The notes under the pieces are model-generated. The model worked only from the letters and a program-made list of their open reading frames with translations, did no database searches and was not told where the DNA came from. Source: Bacteroidales bacterium (GTDB taxonomy: Bacteria; Bacteroidota; Bacteroidia; Bacteroidales; UBA932). From it: DNA of 53,261 nt. The stretch covers positions 1 to 53,261 of the forward strand of contig JAEEIQ010000088.1 of the NCBI GenBank assembly GCA_016281435.1, given 5' to 3'. This document shows, piece after piece, positions 53,071 through 53,261 of the stretch; position 1 is the stretch's first letter; every line of letters starts with the position of its first letter. A program made the translations under genes and the position numbers.

Positions 53071-53261
53071 TATTTCAGGTCTTTAGTTGCGCACCAGTCC
53101 ATGTCGTTGTAATCGTCGTTCTCGCCGCACATGCCCCAGATGAAGGTGTAGTTGCGGGTCGCGCAGGCGGAGTGGATGCTCCACTGCGGGGAGATGACGG
53201 CCTGCTCGTTGTGCATCCAGATGTGGCGCGTCTCCTGGGGCTCTCCCATGAAGTGGCAGAC
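53070..53261 (-). CDS. kduI: 5-keto-4-deoxyuronate isomerase, C-terminal part (cut by window edge)
   Basis: The last 63 residues include [34 protein letters not shown] and [11 protein letters not shown], the conserved C-terminus of KduI, ending in TKDLK. The [11 protein letters not shown] block contributes metal ligands in this cupin-type enzyme. KduI converts 5-keto-4-deoxyuronate from pectin or glycosaminoglycan breakdown to 2,5-diketo-3-deoxygluconate. The start lies beyond the right edge. It leads the DUF4861 gene. Confidence 0.93.
   Translation of the reverse strand, partial: VCHFMGEPQETRHIWMHNEQAVISPQWSIHSACATRNYTFIWGMCGENDDYNDMDWCATKDLK

Overview
The window comes from a GC-rich member of the Bacteroidetes, most likely the order Bacteroidales. 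Three things support this: two SusC/SusD outer-membrane pairs, many lipoproteins with a Cys lipobox, and start codons that follow AT-rich leaders rather than strong Shine-Dalgarno sequences. I cannot fix the genus from sequence alone. No rRNA, tRNA, CRISPR array or complete insertion sequence was seen. No gene-free stretch is longer than 300 bases.

Layout. (1) 1-927 is an AT-richer strip on the + strand. It holds the tail of an unknown gene, a 5'-truncated lipoprotein relative and an intact small lipoprotein. (2) 928-9388 runs leftward: a MOP-type flippase, dapB, dapA, dapF, a 1181-residue multidomain lipoprotein and asd. This is four steps of diaminopimelate/lysine synthesis plus two passengers. 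(3) 9477-16821 runs leftward: a Gfo/Idh/MocA oxidoreductase, an Ig-like/FISUMP-type lipoprotein, SusC and SusD. (4) 17075-45215 runs rightward for 28 kb with no gap above 21 nt. It holds three GxGYxYP-type proteins, SusC/SusD, four tandem FAD oxidoreductases with twin-arginine leaders, an SGNH hydrolase, GH92, two fimbrillin/FISUMP-like lipoproteins, two near-identical Gfo/Idh/MocA enzymes (one with a twin-arginine leader, one without) around a TIM-barrel isomerase-like protein, and a GH127-type enzyme. (5) 45255-47729 is a transmembrane regulator with an outer LamG-like and beta-propeller sensor and an inner winged-helix/TPR output. (6) 47735-53261 runs leftward: a PrsW-type protease, an Rpn-type PD-(D/E)XK nuclease, a GH172 (DUF2961) enzyme, a small lipoprotein, a DUF4861 protein and the end of kduI, the last two pointing to pectin/uronate use.

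Regions 3 to 5 look like one polysaccharide utilisation locus of an oxidative kind. SusC/D would import the glycan, lipoproteins would bind it, GH92, GH127-type and GxGYxYP proteins would trim it, and exported flavin and nicotinamide enzymes would oxidise sugar rings in the periplasm. The two divergent transcripts share a mirrored promoter, TTAACC-N21-TATTTTCG on both strands. The regulator's own leader carries TAATCA/TGATTA half-sites related to those in that divergent promoter. The substrate is unknown. Functions are inferred from family motifs and context; none was tested by database search.
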